The notes below the pieces were generated by a model. That model was not told the DNA's origin. It did no database searches and was given only the letters and a program-made list of their open reading frames with translations. Positions 32,372-43,550 of a stretch of 64,000 nucleotides of DNA are shown one piece after another. The position numbers and the translations under genes were made by a program. The stretch lies in assembly GCA_030068145.1 (NCBI GenBank), contig JAPJBO010000190.1:1-64000 (forward strand). The letters run 5' to 3'. The stretch is from Diplonema papillatum (lineage: Eukaryota > Euglenozoa > Diplonemea > Diplonemida > Diplonemidae). How positions within the stretch are numbered: position 1 is the stretch's first letter; each line of letters begins with the position of its first letter.

Positions 32372-32730
32372 TCACAGCACGATTTCTTCCCGTTTCAACG
32401 CCGCCTGCCGGCGGGCGTGCCGCTTTTTAATTACGTTCTGCTTGCGCTCGAGTGTGTTCTTCTCCCGCTGCGCGGCCACCGACGGGCCGAGGGTCACGTT
32501 GAGCCGCGTCGAAGTCCCGTACGCGGGCACGGGGCCGCCGGGGCCGTTGGTGTACAAAAAGTGCACGTGGTGGCCGAGCAAGAGCTCGAACGGCGACGTG
32601 AACTTCACCTCCCTCAGGTTCCCCGGGACGACCGAAGGCGGCGCGCTGAAGGCCAGTTCCAGGCGGGCGCGTTGCTCGCCGGGGCGTCGACGAAGGAGTT
32701 GATCTTCTGCTCGATTTCTCGCGGGCCTGG
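32372..32730 (-). pseudogene. 3'-exon copy 2, 1-bp shifted
   Basis: Nearly identical to the last 360 bp of the intact gene including stop. A one-base difference between the FVDAPASNAP segment and the AFSAPPSVV segment breaks continuity. It might still act as an alternative terminal exon. Confidence 0.8.
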
Positions 32731-35378
32731 TCACAGCACGATTTCTTCCCGTTTCAACGCCGCCTGCCGGCGGGCGTGCCGCTTTTTAATTACGTTCTGC
32801 TTGCGCTCGAGTGTGTTCTTCTCCCGCTGCGCGGCCACCGACGGGCCGAGGGTCACGTTGAGCCGCGTCGAAGTCCCGTACGCGGGCACGGGGCCGCCGG
32901 GGCCGTTGGTGTACGAAAAGTGCACGTGGTGCCCGAGCAGCAGCTCGAACGGCGACGTGAATTTGACCTCCCTCCGGTTCCTCGGGACGACCGAAGGCGG
33001 CGCGCTGAAGGTCAGCTTCCGGGCTGCCGCGTTGCTCGCCCGGGTGTCTACGAGGGAGGTGATCTTCCGCTCGATCCTCGCCGCCTCCCGCAGGTTCCGG
33101 ACCCTCTGCGTCAGCGCGCTGTGCAGGCTCCGCGTCCGGCGGCCGGAGCAGTCAGCCGACACCGCAACGACCACAGCTATCGCGGCGCCCACGACGGCGT
33201 GCTGGGACCCCAGGACGACGCACACAATCGAATCGAGCCCCGACGAGCCGCCGGCGACCGGCCCTTGCTTGGCCAGCATGCTCAAGGCCAGCTGGGACAG
33301 CGTCTGCGGGCGGTGGTGCAGGGCCCGCTTTCGGTCCGCAACCCGCCGCCTCTTCTCCGCTTCGAGGTCGGCCAACACCGCAACTTCTTTCATCAAATCG
33401 TCGAACCTCCTCAGCAGGAAGCCTTCGGGTGTGAAGCTCGCCTGCTTGAGCACCTGTGCGCGTTTGGAGCATCTTCTACGAGGTGAGTCCTCGCAACTGG
33501 CCGAAACCCCCTGTCGCTGATGATCATGGAGCAACTTCTACGAAGTGGGTCCTCGCAACTGGCCGAAACCCCCTGTCGCTGATGATCATGGAGCAACTTC
33601 TACGAAGTGGGTCCTCGCAACTGGCCGAAACCCCCTGTCGCTGATCCTATGCCGGGGGAATCTAATTTAGCGCAGAGAGCGGTTTGATGCTATGATGAAC
33701 TCGTCTGATATGACAGCAGCCATTTGAGCCGTTGGAGACGCATCAGACCAGCCGCAGGCAACGCGGTTGTCGGCCTCAGATGCCGATCGCTTTGGGACAC
33801 AACTTCTTGCTTGCAGCTAAATGAAAGCACCCTTCCCCCTTTTCCAACCTCGGTAGGTGCACGTAGCAGCAGCACGTACTAGCAGTACGTGAAAAAGACA
33901 CAGCACGTAGCAGAGTAGCAGCAGCCATGTAGCAGTACATGCTAGTGGGTGTGCGTAGCAGTTGCTGGTCAAGAGACATCGCTGTTGGACTCGTTGTCCG
34001 TCATCCTTCGCGTGCCATCGTGTTCGCTGTGTTGAGTCACGTATACACAAATACGATGACCGACCTAATCTTGCTTGTATCTCTGTACACACACACACAC
34101 GCAAGGGGGATGCACCACGTCAAAAACGTGGTCCGTAACACACACACAACACACCTGCGGAGCGTACCGAGGGTACACGTGGTCTCTGAAGAACAGAAAC
34201 TTTTCCAGGGAAGTCGCGGCACGGAGCGACTGCAGGGGCGCGTTGCCCGCCGCCGGCGCCGCCCGCGCACCGGCCGCCGGGTCCGCCCGCAGCGCGGCCT
34301 CCACGCGCGCAGCGAAGGTTTGCTCCCCCGCAGCCGCGGCCGCCGCCGCCGCCGGCGGCGGCGGCGGCGGCGGCGGAGCAAAAGTAGCCCTGTCGTCGTC
34401 GGCGGTCTCTTCGCTCGCGCTGCTCGGCCGGACCTTCTTCTCCCGAGCACGGGCCGCCTTCGGCTGCACGCTGCCTGCGGCAGCAGCAGCAGGGGGCAGA
34501 GGCAGGCCGGGCTTGACCGCGACGCGGAACAGGTTGCAGAACAGCAGGACTACTTCGCCGGTCTTCTTTGCCGGCTGGAAGAAGAAGGTAGCGTGCGACA
34601 CCTTCAGCCGGTCGCTGTGCTGCGCCTCGAAGTCGGATACAATGCGCGAGACGATCGAAACCAGCTGCTCCGACGCAAACGGAGCGACCTGCGCCTGGAC
34701 GACGTGTTCGGGGTGGTGCTTCGCGGACATGTGCCGTTCGTATATGGGGTGCTTCGTGTCAAGGTAGCCGAGCGTGTTCATCCGGCGGACGACGGAGGTG
34801 ATGCGAGGGGTCCAGTGCACTTTTATGGTCTCGGTGTGCTTGCCGCGGGGCGGGACGTACTTCTGCAGGATGCCGCGCTCGGCCCGGTACCCGCGCTCCT
34901 GCAGGAACTGCAGGAGGGTGCCGCGCGTGAGGAACGCGACGCTGAACGTGTGGTCGCCGAAGTCGACGGTCGCCATGCCGCCCAGCAGCTTCCGCACGTG
35001 CGGCGGCGCGTGCCCCGGCACGTCCTGGCCCCAGCCCGGGTGCCGGGAACAGAGCGGCGGCGCCTCGGCCGCGTACGTGACGAAGGTGGCGACGACTTCC
35101 GTCGCGCTCGACTCGTCGGTGTCTTCGGTCATTGCGCTGAAGATGCTGCCCACGTCGCTGCCGACGTCTTTGCCGCTCTTCTTGTACAGCCGGACGCCCT
35201 CGTAGTACAGCCAGTGCTTCGGGAAGTGGTGCTCGTATATAATAGAGTGCGGGGGCAGGTACACCAAGTCGTACAGCGACCGGCCCCCGGACTCGTCCTC
35301 CCGGAACCGCTTGTAGCAGAAGTGGAAGAAGTACGAGAGCGGGTCCTCTTCGACCGCTGCCTGCACGGCTGCGGACAT
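32731..35378 (-). CDS. Unrecognised two-exon protein with poly-Ala/Pro linker and a hydrophobic segment
   Basis: Exon 1 is 35378-34155 (408 codons), exon 2 is 33453-32731. The 701-bp intron is GT-AG, phase 0, donor CAG|GTGTGT and acceptor GCGCACAG. The product is 648 residues. Residues about 1-270 are globular with well-used codons (LVYLPPHSIIYEHHFPKH, HATFFFQPAKKTGEVVLLF). A linker of Pro and Ala runs follows, then LEKFLFFRDHVYPRYAPQ. Exon 2 has a charged helix (EAEKRRRVADRKRA), a hydrophobic segment (SQHAVVGAAIAVVVAVSA), a globular patch (FELLLGHHVHFSYTNGPGG) and a basic tail. I know no matching family. Broken copies of its first and last exons lie on both sides, as separate entries. Confidence 0.65.
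33482..33645. repeat. 62-63-bp tandem repeat, three units, inside the intron
   Basis: GTGGGTCCTCGCAACTGGCC, AAACCCCCTGTCGCTGATGA and TCATGGAGCAACTTCTACGA repeat at 33482, 33545 and 33607. The first unit begins GTGAGT, which looks like a plus-strand donor but has no plus-strand exon. Confidence 0.93.
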
Positions 35379-35395
35379 CGCGGCAGGACACCTAC

Positions 35396-35837
35396 CACCG
35401 TGTTGCTGGCATGCTGGACCGTGTCATTTACAAACTGTTTGCCCTCCTCTTCTTTCAGTCTTCCCCCCCTTTCCGCAAGACCTGCGATGGTTCTGAAGTG
35501 TTGCTCGTATGTAATAAGAGTGCGGGCGTAGGGGGTCCAGTGCACTTTTATGGTCTCGGTGTGTTTGCCGCGTGACGTACTTCTGCAAAATATCCCGCGC
35601 TCTGTGCCTGTAGCTGCGCTCCTGCAGGAACTGCAGGAGGGTGCTCGCGCGCGAGGAACGCTCGACTCGTCGGTGTCTTCGGTCATCGCGCTGAAGATGC
35701 TGCCCACGTCGCTGCCGACGTCTTTGCCGCTCTTCTTGTACAGCCGGACGCCCTCGTAGTACAGCCAGTGGAAGAAGTACGAGAGCGGGTCCTCTTCGGC
35801 CGCTGCCTGCACGGCTGCGGACATCGCGGCAATACAC
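35396..35837 (-). pseudogene. 5'-end copy of the 32.7-35.4 kb gene with internal deletions
   Basis: It begins MSAAVQAAAEEDPLSYFFH and then jumps directly to WLYYEGVRLYKKSGKDVGSD, skipping the 37 residues found in the intact gene. After FSAMTEDTDES it shifts frame and keeps only scraps (LLQFLQER, KHTETIKVHWTP). The upstream flank CCGTGTTGCTGGCATGCTGG is duplicated with it. Confidence 0.88.
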
Positions 35838-36300
35838 CTGCTACCGTGTTGCTGGCATGCTGGACCGTATCATTTACACGGTGTTCTGTCTACACCCTAT
35901 TCTGCTTTCAGCCTTCCCCCTTTCCGTAAGACCTAAGATGCTCCGTAAGTGTTGCTCGTAGATAATAGAGTGCGGGGGTCTTAGCTAATGTTTAGGCAGA
36001 GCACTGCCTCTCATGCATGGTTGATGCTAGCATCAAGTCTTCTTCGAGGAAGATGTCGCCTAGGAAAGGGATGCAAAATAGAAAGTGAGTGTACGGCTCC
36101 CAAAGTGGGGTATGAAACCTTGAGGGACTAGCCCCTGTGTTTTTTCACCGCGGTGTTGTGTGCACCTCGTTCTTCGTCTCATGTTTCGCTCTTGAACGCA
36201 GACCAATCCAAAGTCAGAGCTCGAGAGAGGGGGTAGGGGGGTGGGAACACCAAGTCGTACAACGACCGGCCCCCGGCTCATCCTCCCGAAACCGCTCCAT
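35838..36300 (-). pseudogene. Further scraps of the same gene's 5' end and flank
   Basis: 35840-35975 repeats the flank (GTTGCTGGCATGCTGGACCG, then the TTTCAGCCTTCCCCC block and GCTCGTAGATAATAGAGTGC). 36245-36300 repeats the exon segment ACCAAGTCGTACAACGACCG. No open frame remains. Confidence 0.8.
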
Positions 36301-37424
36301 CCACGACATCCTCAATCTCCCTCATCAAACAAATTCTCAGGAGGTTTTCCCGTGTTGACATGCCTTTCAAGGACAGCGTCTCGGCCTCTGTGTAAGCCAA
36401 AGTTGTAGAAGCTGGAGCTGCATGGAATTGTCTGGAACTGCTTTTCGACAGTCCATCATGGTCTAGCAGGAGATGGATCAGCCTCGTAACAGTCGAAGAT
36501 TCTGTCGCGGGTTGGCTGGACCCGCTCTCTTTCAGCCGTCTTCGCCGAATGTTCTCAAACACGTGAAACGCCGAAATAAAAACAAAACGAACTCCAGCGC
36601 AACGAAAGCAGGCGAGTTTAAAGCAAGTTCGGAGCAAGCATGCTTGCTCCCAGTGCTAGGGAGAGGTGTGTGGATGTGGGGTAAGGAGGTCGAGGAAGGC
36701 AGTGAACGCGGAAAGATCATGACCCCGTTTCGAGTCAATTAGGGCGTTTTCGCGTAAGGTTTCGTTGAAGCATTCCGAGCTGTATGTACAGGGGAGCATT
36801 ACTCCGCATGGGACCTCCGCGGCTTGAAAGACCTCTAAACAAGCGACGTGATGAGGTGCGACCCGCGACGTTGGACTTCTCCCCAGCGTTGGTGTAGATT
36901 GGACGGCCTTCGACACAGCCGGCAGCTGCTCCTCGCGACGACTGGGCGGAGAGCGACAACGGTCGCCGTCGAGTCCGTCTCCCCTGTGTTGCGGCGCCAC
37001 CTCTGCACTTCAGGTGGACAGCCGAGTTGTTATCCTCTCCTTGCGGGCACAACTGGCGGGACGGGGCTAAATTTTGGATTCCCCTCGCGACATGCAAAAC
37101 TGCAACCCATGTTGGAAATTCTGCGCACCAGCCGCACTCTGATCGTCGCACTCTCTATCGGGCATCGCATGGTGTCCTTGCAGGGGGCGAGAGGTGCAGC
37201 AGTTTGGGAGTGTTGTTGGTTGGGGTTGCCTCCTCGCTGGTGCACCTACTCGCCTCGACTGTCAGGATGCGCAAGCAGCCCGGAAGCATGTGCATGTCAG
37301 CTTGCAATATTCGTCTCGCTCAGCTTGTCTCGGCAGGTGGCCAGTGCTCGTTGCTGAGAATCGATGATCGACTGCAGGTGTGCATGTGTGCATAGGGTGA
37401 CTCTCAGCAAGTACACTGACGCAT
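36301..37424. other. Intergenic stretch without a recognised gene
   Basis: Open frames of 110-170 codons overlap on both strands (minus 36278-36637, plus 36848-37357, minus 36735-37151). None shows a domain or clean splice sites. Confidence 0.4.
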
Positions 37425-40212
37425 TTAAACGAGTTTGAGAGGCTGCCGGCTACGAAGAAGAACTTTACACCCCGCATTGGTATTACCCAAAGAGCAAGGC
37501 CACACACCGCTACGAAGAGGAACGTTACACTGCATTCGTACTACAGTACTACACAAAGGGCAAGGCCACACCGTTAAATGCGCCGACATGCTCTCCACTT
37601 CGAGATGCCCGCCCATGTGAGCTTGAGCACCGGCGTTGTAGTTGTGGTACATGCCGATGAGCCAGATGAATGCAATGATGACGATGGTGATCGCGCGGCT
37701 CCGCGTCCAGCTGAATCGGAAGAGGGGCGCCGCCGGCGCCGACTGGGCGGCCGCGGACGAGGACCGGTCGGCGCTGGTGCCGGCGGCGAAGTCGACGGGC
37801 GACTTGGCGCGGCCCATCGCGAGCACGCTGCGCGAGCGGCGCTGCGCGTTCTTCGGCGACGATTCGAGCTTGTCCGGCTCTTCGACGTCGCGCAGGGCCT
37901 TCTCCATGTGCCGCACCTTCGCACTCTGCTCGTCCTTCAGGCGCAGGACTTCGTCGATCTTGGCCTCCTTGTCGACGAGTCTCTGCTTCAACTGCGCCAA
38001 TTCGCGGTCCTGTCGTGTGTGCGCACGTTGGAAATCAAGCGGAGTTTAGCCCTAGCTGCCAGCATTCTCACGTCACAGCTAAACCTCCTGCCGGCTGTTC
38101 GTGGCGACCACGCGCTGTTCGGAACTGCAGCCAGACTGGGTAAGGCTCGGCGCGTCTCACCCGAGGATGCGGCATGCTCTCCCAGTGCAGTGAGCTTGGT
38201 TTTTTTCTTCCGCGAGCTCAGCCTTCACAGTTCGCACAGTTCAAAGGGACAAAAGCCTGCTTTCGCAAAGGTATACCTTCAAAGACAGTGCGCTCCTCAA
38301 GTCTTCGTGTTCTTCCTGAGCGAGACCGAACTGTTTGTGTGCATTTTATGTTGGCCAAAGAGAAATGTGGCGCTTTCTTCTGTTTCGCAGGGCTGTTCGT
38401 GTACGAATGTCTAGGTCCAAGTACTTGCGACCTACGACGCGCAGTACAAACTATGTGGCACACTGTGACAAGGAGATGTACATGATCGTATCACGCGCTG
38501 TTACCACGCCGAACACGTACGTCAACAGCACGAGACCTCTGTCGTACGTTCTCTCCGGGGAGTATCCGGTCGCCCCACTACTGCCCCGTTCTACTACGGC
38601 GGGCGTAAGTCGTTACGTCGTGGGCGCGGTGCGAGCCGCGGCCCAGTCAAAGATGATGAAAGAGAAGAAGCGACACCTTCTCGCCGGCCCGCTGGAGCTG
38701 CCCTTGCAGGTCCGCCACGCGCGCTTCGAGGGCGTCGCTGTTGAAGGCGGCCTCCGCGGTGGCGGATTCGAGGCGGTGCTTGTCGGCGTGGAGCTGCGCG
38801 GCGGCGGCCTGGGCGGCCTGCAGCTCGAGGCGGAGGGACTGCCTGTCCTGCTCCTGTGCCCGGAGCTCGTCCTCCCGGATCTGGACCGCGTTCAGCGAGT
38901 CCATGACCTGCCCGTCCAGGGCCGCGGCCCGCTGCAGGGCTTCGTCCAAGTCGCGCCTCAGGTCTTCGATGGTGCCCTCCTTCCGCGCGTTTTCAGCGGC
39001 CGCCTCCCGCAGGTCCGACTGCACGAGCCGCAGCTTGTCCTGCGCTTCCTTCGCCTGCACCGCGGCCTCGGCGTGCTGCTCCATCAATACGCTCATCCGC
39101 GACTGCGCCGACTCCAGCTGGTCGTGCAGGACGATGTGCTTCGTCCCGATGACCTCAGTCCGCTCGGCCTGGGCGGCTCTCAGTTCGGTGATTTTTTGCC
39201 GCGACGCATTGACTTCGTCCTTCAGCGCGGTGACGGTGCCTTCGAGAGCCTGCGTTTCGGACCGCAGGGCGTCTTCTCTCGCCTTCAAGGCGCCGCGGGT
39301 TTCCCTGTCCTTGGCTTCCAGCTCGCGCTGCAGGCGGGCAGCCTTGTTCTCGGCGGTGGCTAGCAGGGTGGTAGTGTGCTCGAATTGCGCCTTGAGCTCG
39401 GTGTGCTGCCGGACGCCGTCTTGGTGCTCCCACTGCGCGTCGTCGCGCTGCCGCTCGAGAGCTTCCCGGGCGCGCTGGTGGTCAGCGGCCACCTGCTCCT
39501 TCTCCTCCTGCAGCCGCGCCGCGGCTGCCTCCGCCTGCTTCAGCGCTTTCCGGCACGCTTCGAGCTCTTCCCTCAGGCCCTCCACCACTTCCGGCGGCAC
39601 CTCCGGCGGCTGGGCCGCGGGAGCGGCGGCGGGGGCCGGCGCGGCTTCGGGGTCTTCCTCCGCCTGCCGCTGCGCTGCGGCGGCGGCGGCGGCCTGGTGT
39701 TGGAGGTCGGCGATGGTGGAGCGGAGAGCCTCGTTCTGCCGCCGGGCGTCGCGGAGGCTCTCCTCCTTCTCGAAGGCCATCGAGTGCTTGCCGCGCTCGA
39801 TTTCGAGCCTGGCCTCCTTCAGCTCCTGGTCTCGGCGATCGGCATCCGCCAGCAGCTGGTCCCTCTGCGCCGAGAGCTGGTCGACGACGCCGCCTCGCGC
39901 CGCCGCCTCCGATTCGCTCTTCTCCGCCGCGGAGGCGAGGGCCGCCAGCTTCTGGCGCAAGTCGTCGTGGAGCTTGGCGGAGGCTGCCTCCTTCTGCTCC
40001 TTCTTCGCTTTGTACTCCTCGGCCGCCCGTCGGATCTCTCTCGACTCGGAGAGCAAGCTGTCGTACTCCGACTGCAGGACGTCCCGCGCCGTTGTGGCCT
40101 CGACCAGCTTCTCCTTGAGCTGGCCCGCCGACAACTTGTCGACTTCTTCGGCGGTCAGGCGCTTGCCCGGCGTGTCCTCGTTGATGTCGATCATCCGCTT
40201 GAAGAGGTCCAT
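37425..40212 (-). CDS. Golgin-like coiled-coil protein with C-terminal membrane anchor, two exons
   Basis: Exon 1 is 40212-38677 (512 codons), exon 2 is 38009-37425; GT-AG intron, phase 0, donor AAG|GTGTCG, acceptor CGACAG. Exon 1 starts MDLFKRMIDINEDTPGKRLT and then is almost continuous heptad sequence rich in E, K, Q, A, with a Pro/Ala break near residue 200 (PEAAPAPAAAPAAQPPEVPP). The coil resumes in exon 2 (LAQLKQRLVDKEAKIDEVLR), passes a Ser/Arg linker and ends in a span WTRSRAITIVIIAFIWLIGM. This layout is that of tail-anchored Golgi tethers such as golgin-84, CASP or giantin; I cannot say which. The last ~50 residues read through a duplicated 60-bp repeat and may not be native. A LINE remnant abuts the acceptor. 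Confidence 0.7.
37440..37570. repeat. 60-bp imperfect direct duplication at the end of the golgin-like frame
   Basis: CTACGAAGA(A/G)GAAC(T/G)TTACAC followed by a TATTACC/TACTACA step and AAAGGGCAAGGCCACAC or AAGAGCAAGGCCACAC occurs twice. It supplies the final codons of the open frame. Confidence 0.75.
38016..38150 (-). mobile_element. 5'-truncated LINE 3' end inside the golgin intron
   Basis: The minus strand encodes LQFRTARGRHEQPAGGLAVT and stop, matching the C terminus LQFRSERGHHEQPAGPSAVT of the intact LINE at 50305. The 3' UTR also matches (TTAGGGCT/ACTCCGCTT, then TTCCAA) and is followed by a CA-rich tail GTGCGCACACACGACAG. Only about 110-120 bp remain. Confidence 0.85.
38553..38655 (+). 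repeat. Dispersed ~105-bp repeat, copy B, in the golgin intron
   Basis: Matches 11732-11838 (CTCCGGGGAGTATCCGGTCG, GTCGTTACGTCGTGGGCGCG, GCCGCGGCCCAGTC). Confidence 0.85.
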
Positions 40213-41265
40213 TTTCCTTCGACGGCACCCCCCCCCCCCCTCCCGCAACCGCGGGCGGAAAAAAGGACACGCCCCCCAGCGGAGGGGAGCGGACTCAACG
40301 CAGGCGGCTGCGCCTGCTCCCTCCTGCCCCGGGTCCTGTTTCCGGTCGGAGGAAAGGTTGGGCGGGATTGCAAAACAATCTTGGGGCGACTATCTGCGTC
40401 GCCGTGCCTCGCGGTCATCTCTTCGCACGTGTTTGTTCGACGCAATCGTTCGAAAACGTAAGCGATGCGCTTGGAATAGAGTGCGAAGACAACGCTTCTA
40501 CATGTCCAACTTTCTCCGCGGCACGCGGACAAAAGCAACTCCAAAGCATTGCATCGGAACTGCGGAATTGCGGGGTTTCTACATGTCAAGCAAGAAAACG
40601 GGGCACACGGCAATCTGAAACCAATCGAACAGGGAGGAAGCGAGGTAGGAACCGAGGTTGTGGGATAGAAAAATGAGAACATCAAGACAAGGAAAAGCAA
40701 AACATAAACGAAGGGAGAACAAAAAGTGATTCTGAACGGAGAATGTTAAGGGGAAACAAGAAGCGGCCCCCACGAAAGACGTGCGTCGTGCAGCTGACGC
40801 CGAAAAAAAAAAGAAGGAACCCACGCCTCGACGGCAGTTGCAATGCTCCTTTGGCTGGAACATCAATGCCGCTCTGTGTTCTTTGCCTATTCTCTTTTCG
40901 TTCTTTTTCTTTTTTTCACTTCTCGTTTGGCCGGGTTTCGTTACACTGGTCCGCTGCCCAGGCGAGCCACGCCTGGAGTGCTCTTTTTTCCCCATGCAAA
41001 ACACATCTCGGACTTCCATTCAAGACTTCGGGCTGCTCGGACCAGTGTGCGCAACTCGAAAGCAACAGGGCGAAAGATACGAATTCGTGGAGGACTAGCT
41101 CGCTCAGGTAAAGAAAGAGGTGCCTGCAAGCGTGGGAAACAAAATGGAACGGAGGGAGTGCTGAAGTTGCGCCCTTTTTCACGACGGCAACCCCCAGTAA
41201 TATGTGACGGAAGGTGCGTGAAGGTGGGTGTGTGTGTATGTGGGTGCGGGGCCGTCGAAGAGTCT
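40213..41265. other. Intergenic region between the golgin-like gene and HSP70 copy 1
   Basis: A C11 run lies just upstream of the golgin start (40230). The remainder contains A-rich and T-rich tracts and short frames only. No gene recognised. Confidence 0.45.
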
Positions 41266-43499
41266 TTAGTCGACTTCCTCGACCTGCGGGCCGGCACCGG
41301 CACCGGCACCACCCGGCATACCGCCCGGCATGCCACCTGGCATACCGCCCATACCCTCGGGCATACCACCTGCTCCACCAGCCTGCTGGTACATCTTCGT
41401 GACGATCGGCGAGCAGACACCCTCCAACTCCTTCATTCTCGAGTCGTACTCCTCCTTCGAGGCCTGTTGTGTGGTGGTGTGTTGTGTTGTGTTGTGTGGT
41501 GTGGTGTGTTGTGTTGTGTTGTGTTGTGTTGTGTTGTGTTGTGTTGTGTTGTGTTGTGTTGTGTTGTGTTGTGTTGTGTTGTGTTGTGTTGTGTTGTGTT
41601 GTGTTGTGTTGTGTTGTGTTGTGTTGTGTTGTGTGCTGTGGAAATAGGCAAAACAGCAGTACTCATTCGGTGCATTAAATCGATTCCACAAATATCCGCG
41701 CGCTGATGAAAGCACGAAACAAGGAACATCGAGCATACCTCCTGGGAGCCGTCGAGCCACTTGATGGCTTCGTCGCAGGCGTCGAGGATGGTCTTCTTGT
41801 CCTCCGCGGAGAGCATGGCGCCAGTCTTCTCGTCGTTGGCGGTGTTCTTCATGGAGTAGGCGTAGTTCTCGAGCCCGTTCTTCGAGTCGATCCTCTCCTT
41901 CGCCAGCTTGTCCGCCTCAGCGAACTTCTCGGCGTCCTTGCACATGGCGTCGATCTCGGACTGCGACAGTCTGCCCTTCTCGTTCGTGATGGTCACCTGC
42001 GACTTCTTGCCCGTCGTCTTGTCCTCAGCAGACACGTTCATGATACCGTTCGCGTCAACGTCGAACGTCACCTCGATCTGCGGGACACCACGCGGCGCAG
42101 GCGGGATGCCAGACAAGTCGAACGTACCGAGCAAGTGGCAGTCCTTCGTCATCGCCCTCTCACCCTCGAACACCTGGATGTGCACTCCCGGCTGGTTGTC
42201 AGAGTACGTCGAGAACACCTGGCTCTTCTTCGTCGGGATCGTCGTGTTCCTCTTGATCAGCGAGGTCATCACTCCGCCCGCCGTCTCGATTCCGAGCGTC
42301 AGCGGCGTCACGTCAAGCAGCAGGATCTGCTCCGTCTGCTTGCTCTGTCCTCCCGTCAGCACGAAAGCCTGCACGGCCGCTCCGAACGCAACAGCCTCGT
42401 CAGGGTTGATCGACTTGTTCAGTTCCTTTCCTCCGAAGAAGTCGCTCACCATCGACTGGATCTTCGGGATCCTCGTCGACCCGCCGACAAGCACCACCTC
42501 GTGGATCGATCGCTTGTCCATCTTCGCGTCACCCAGCACCTGCTCCACCGGGCGCAGGCACGATCGGAACAGGTCCGCGCACAGCTCCTCGAAACGAGCC
42601 CGCGTGACCGACGTGTAGAAGTCAATTCCCTCGAACAGCGAGTCAATCTCGATGCTCGTCTGCGCGGCAGACGAAAGCGCCCTCTTGGCACGCTCGCACG
42701 CCGTTCGCAGACGTCTCTGCGCACGCTGGTTCGTCGTCAGGTCCTTCTTGTGCTTCCTCTTGAACTCCTCCACGAAGTGCGTCACCATGCGGTTGTCGAA
42801 GTCCTCTCCACCCAAGTGCGTGTCTCCCGCGGTCGCCTTCACTTCGAAGATTCCTCCGTCAATCGTCAGCAGAGTCACATCGAACGTACCACCGCCCAAG
42901 TCGAAGATCAGGATGTTCTTCTCAACTTCGTCCGTCTTGTCCAGACCGTACGCGATCGCGGCCGCCGTCGGCTCGTTGATGATTCGCAGCACCTCCAACC
43001 CGGAGATCGTCCCGGCGTCCTTCGTCGCCTGTCTCTGCGAGTCGTTGAAGTACGCAGGCACCGTCACGACTGCCTTCTTCACGGTCTTCCCCAGGAACGC
43101 CTCAGCCGTCTCCTTCATCTTGATCAGCACCATCGCGGAGATCTCCTCCGGCATGAACGTCTTCGTCTCACCCAAGTACTCAACCTGGATCAGCGGCTTC
43201 CCGTCGGCCTTCGATGTCACCTTGAACGGCCAGTGCTTCATGTCGCTCTGCACCGACGAGTCCGACACCTTACGGCCGATCAGTCTCTTCGCGTCGAACA
43301 CCGTGTTCGTCGGGTTCATCGCCACCTGGTTCTTCGCCGCATCACCGATCAGACGCTCGCTGTCCGTGAACGCAACGTACGACGGGGTCGTCCTGTTTCC
43401 CTGGTCGTTCGCGATGATCTCCACTCTCTCGTTCTGCCACACTCCAACGCATGAGTACGTCGTACCCAAGTCGATTCCGATAGCTCCGTCGAAAGCCAT
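41266..43499 (-). CDS. HSP70: Cytosolic HSP70 chaperone, copy 1, two exons
   Basis: Exons 43499-41739 and 41463-41266 join in phase 0 to 652 residues, a normal length. The ATP-driven chaperone binds exposed hydrophobic segments of client proteins in the cytosol and nucleus. The three family signatures are present: IDLGTTYS (9-16), [14 protein letters not shown] (198-211) and [14 protein letters not shown] (335-348). The C terminus has GGMP repeats and the cytosolic EEVD tail that docks TPR co-chaperones. The 275-bp intron starts GTATGC and ends in a long (ACAAC)n array. Its length is not a multiple of three, so retention would shift the frame. The frame without splicing (reading HNTTQ repeats) is an artefact. 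Confidence 0.97.
41466..41634 (-). repeat. (ACAAC)n pentanucleotide array at the HSP70-1 intron 3' end
   Basis: About 33 near-perfect units (plus strand TTGTG) run directly into the 3' splice site CACAACAG. It occupies the place of a polypyrimidine tract. Confidence 0.96.
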
Positions 43500-43550
43500 G
43501 TTGATAAACTAATAAAACTAGTTGCTTATAATGCGATTACCTACAAACGG
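43500..43550 (-). promoter_or_regulatory. HSP70-1 leader with conserved TTTATCAAC and candidate acceptor
   Basis: The minus strand reads GGTAATCG, 25 bases later TTTTATTAG, then TTTATCAACATG. TTTATCAAC directly before the ATG, preceded by AG, is kept in all three copies. It may be a trans-splice acceptor or the end of a mini-intron of about 40 bp. Confidence 0.5.

Noticed and set aside
38741..40618. 625-codon plus-strand frame over the golgin-like gene
   Set aside because: Ser/Arg/Cys-rich antisense shadow of a coiled-coil exon.
41706..43454. 582-codon plus-strand frame (also 48204-50117 and 61273-63021)
   Set aside because: It is the antisense shadow of HSP70, kept open by biased codon use.
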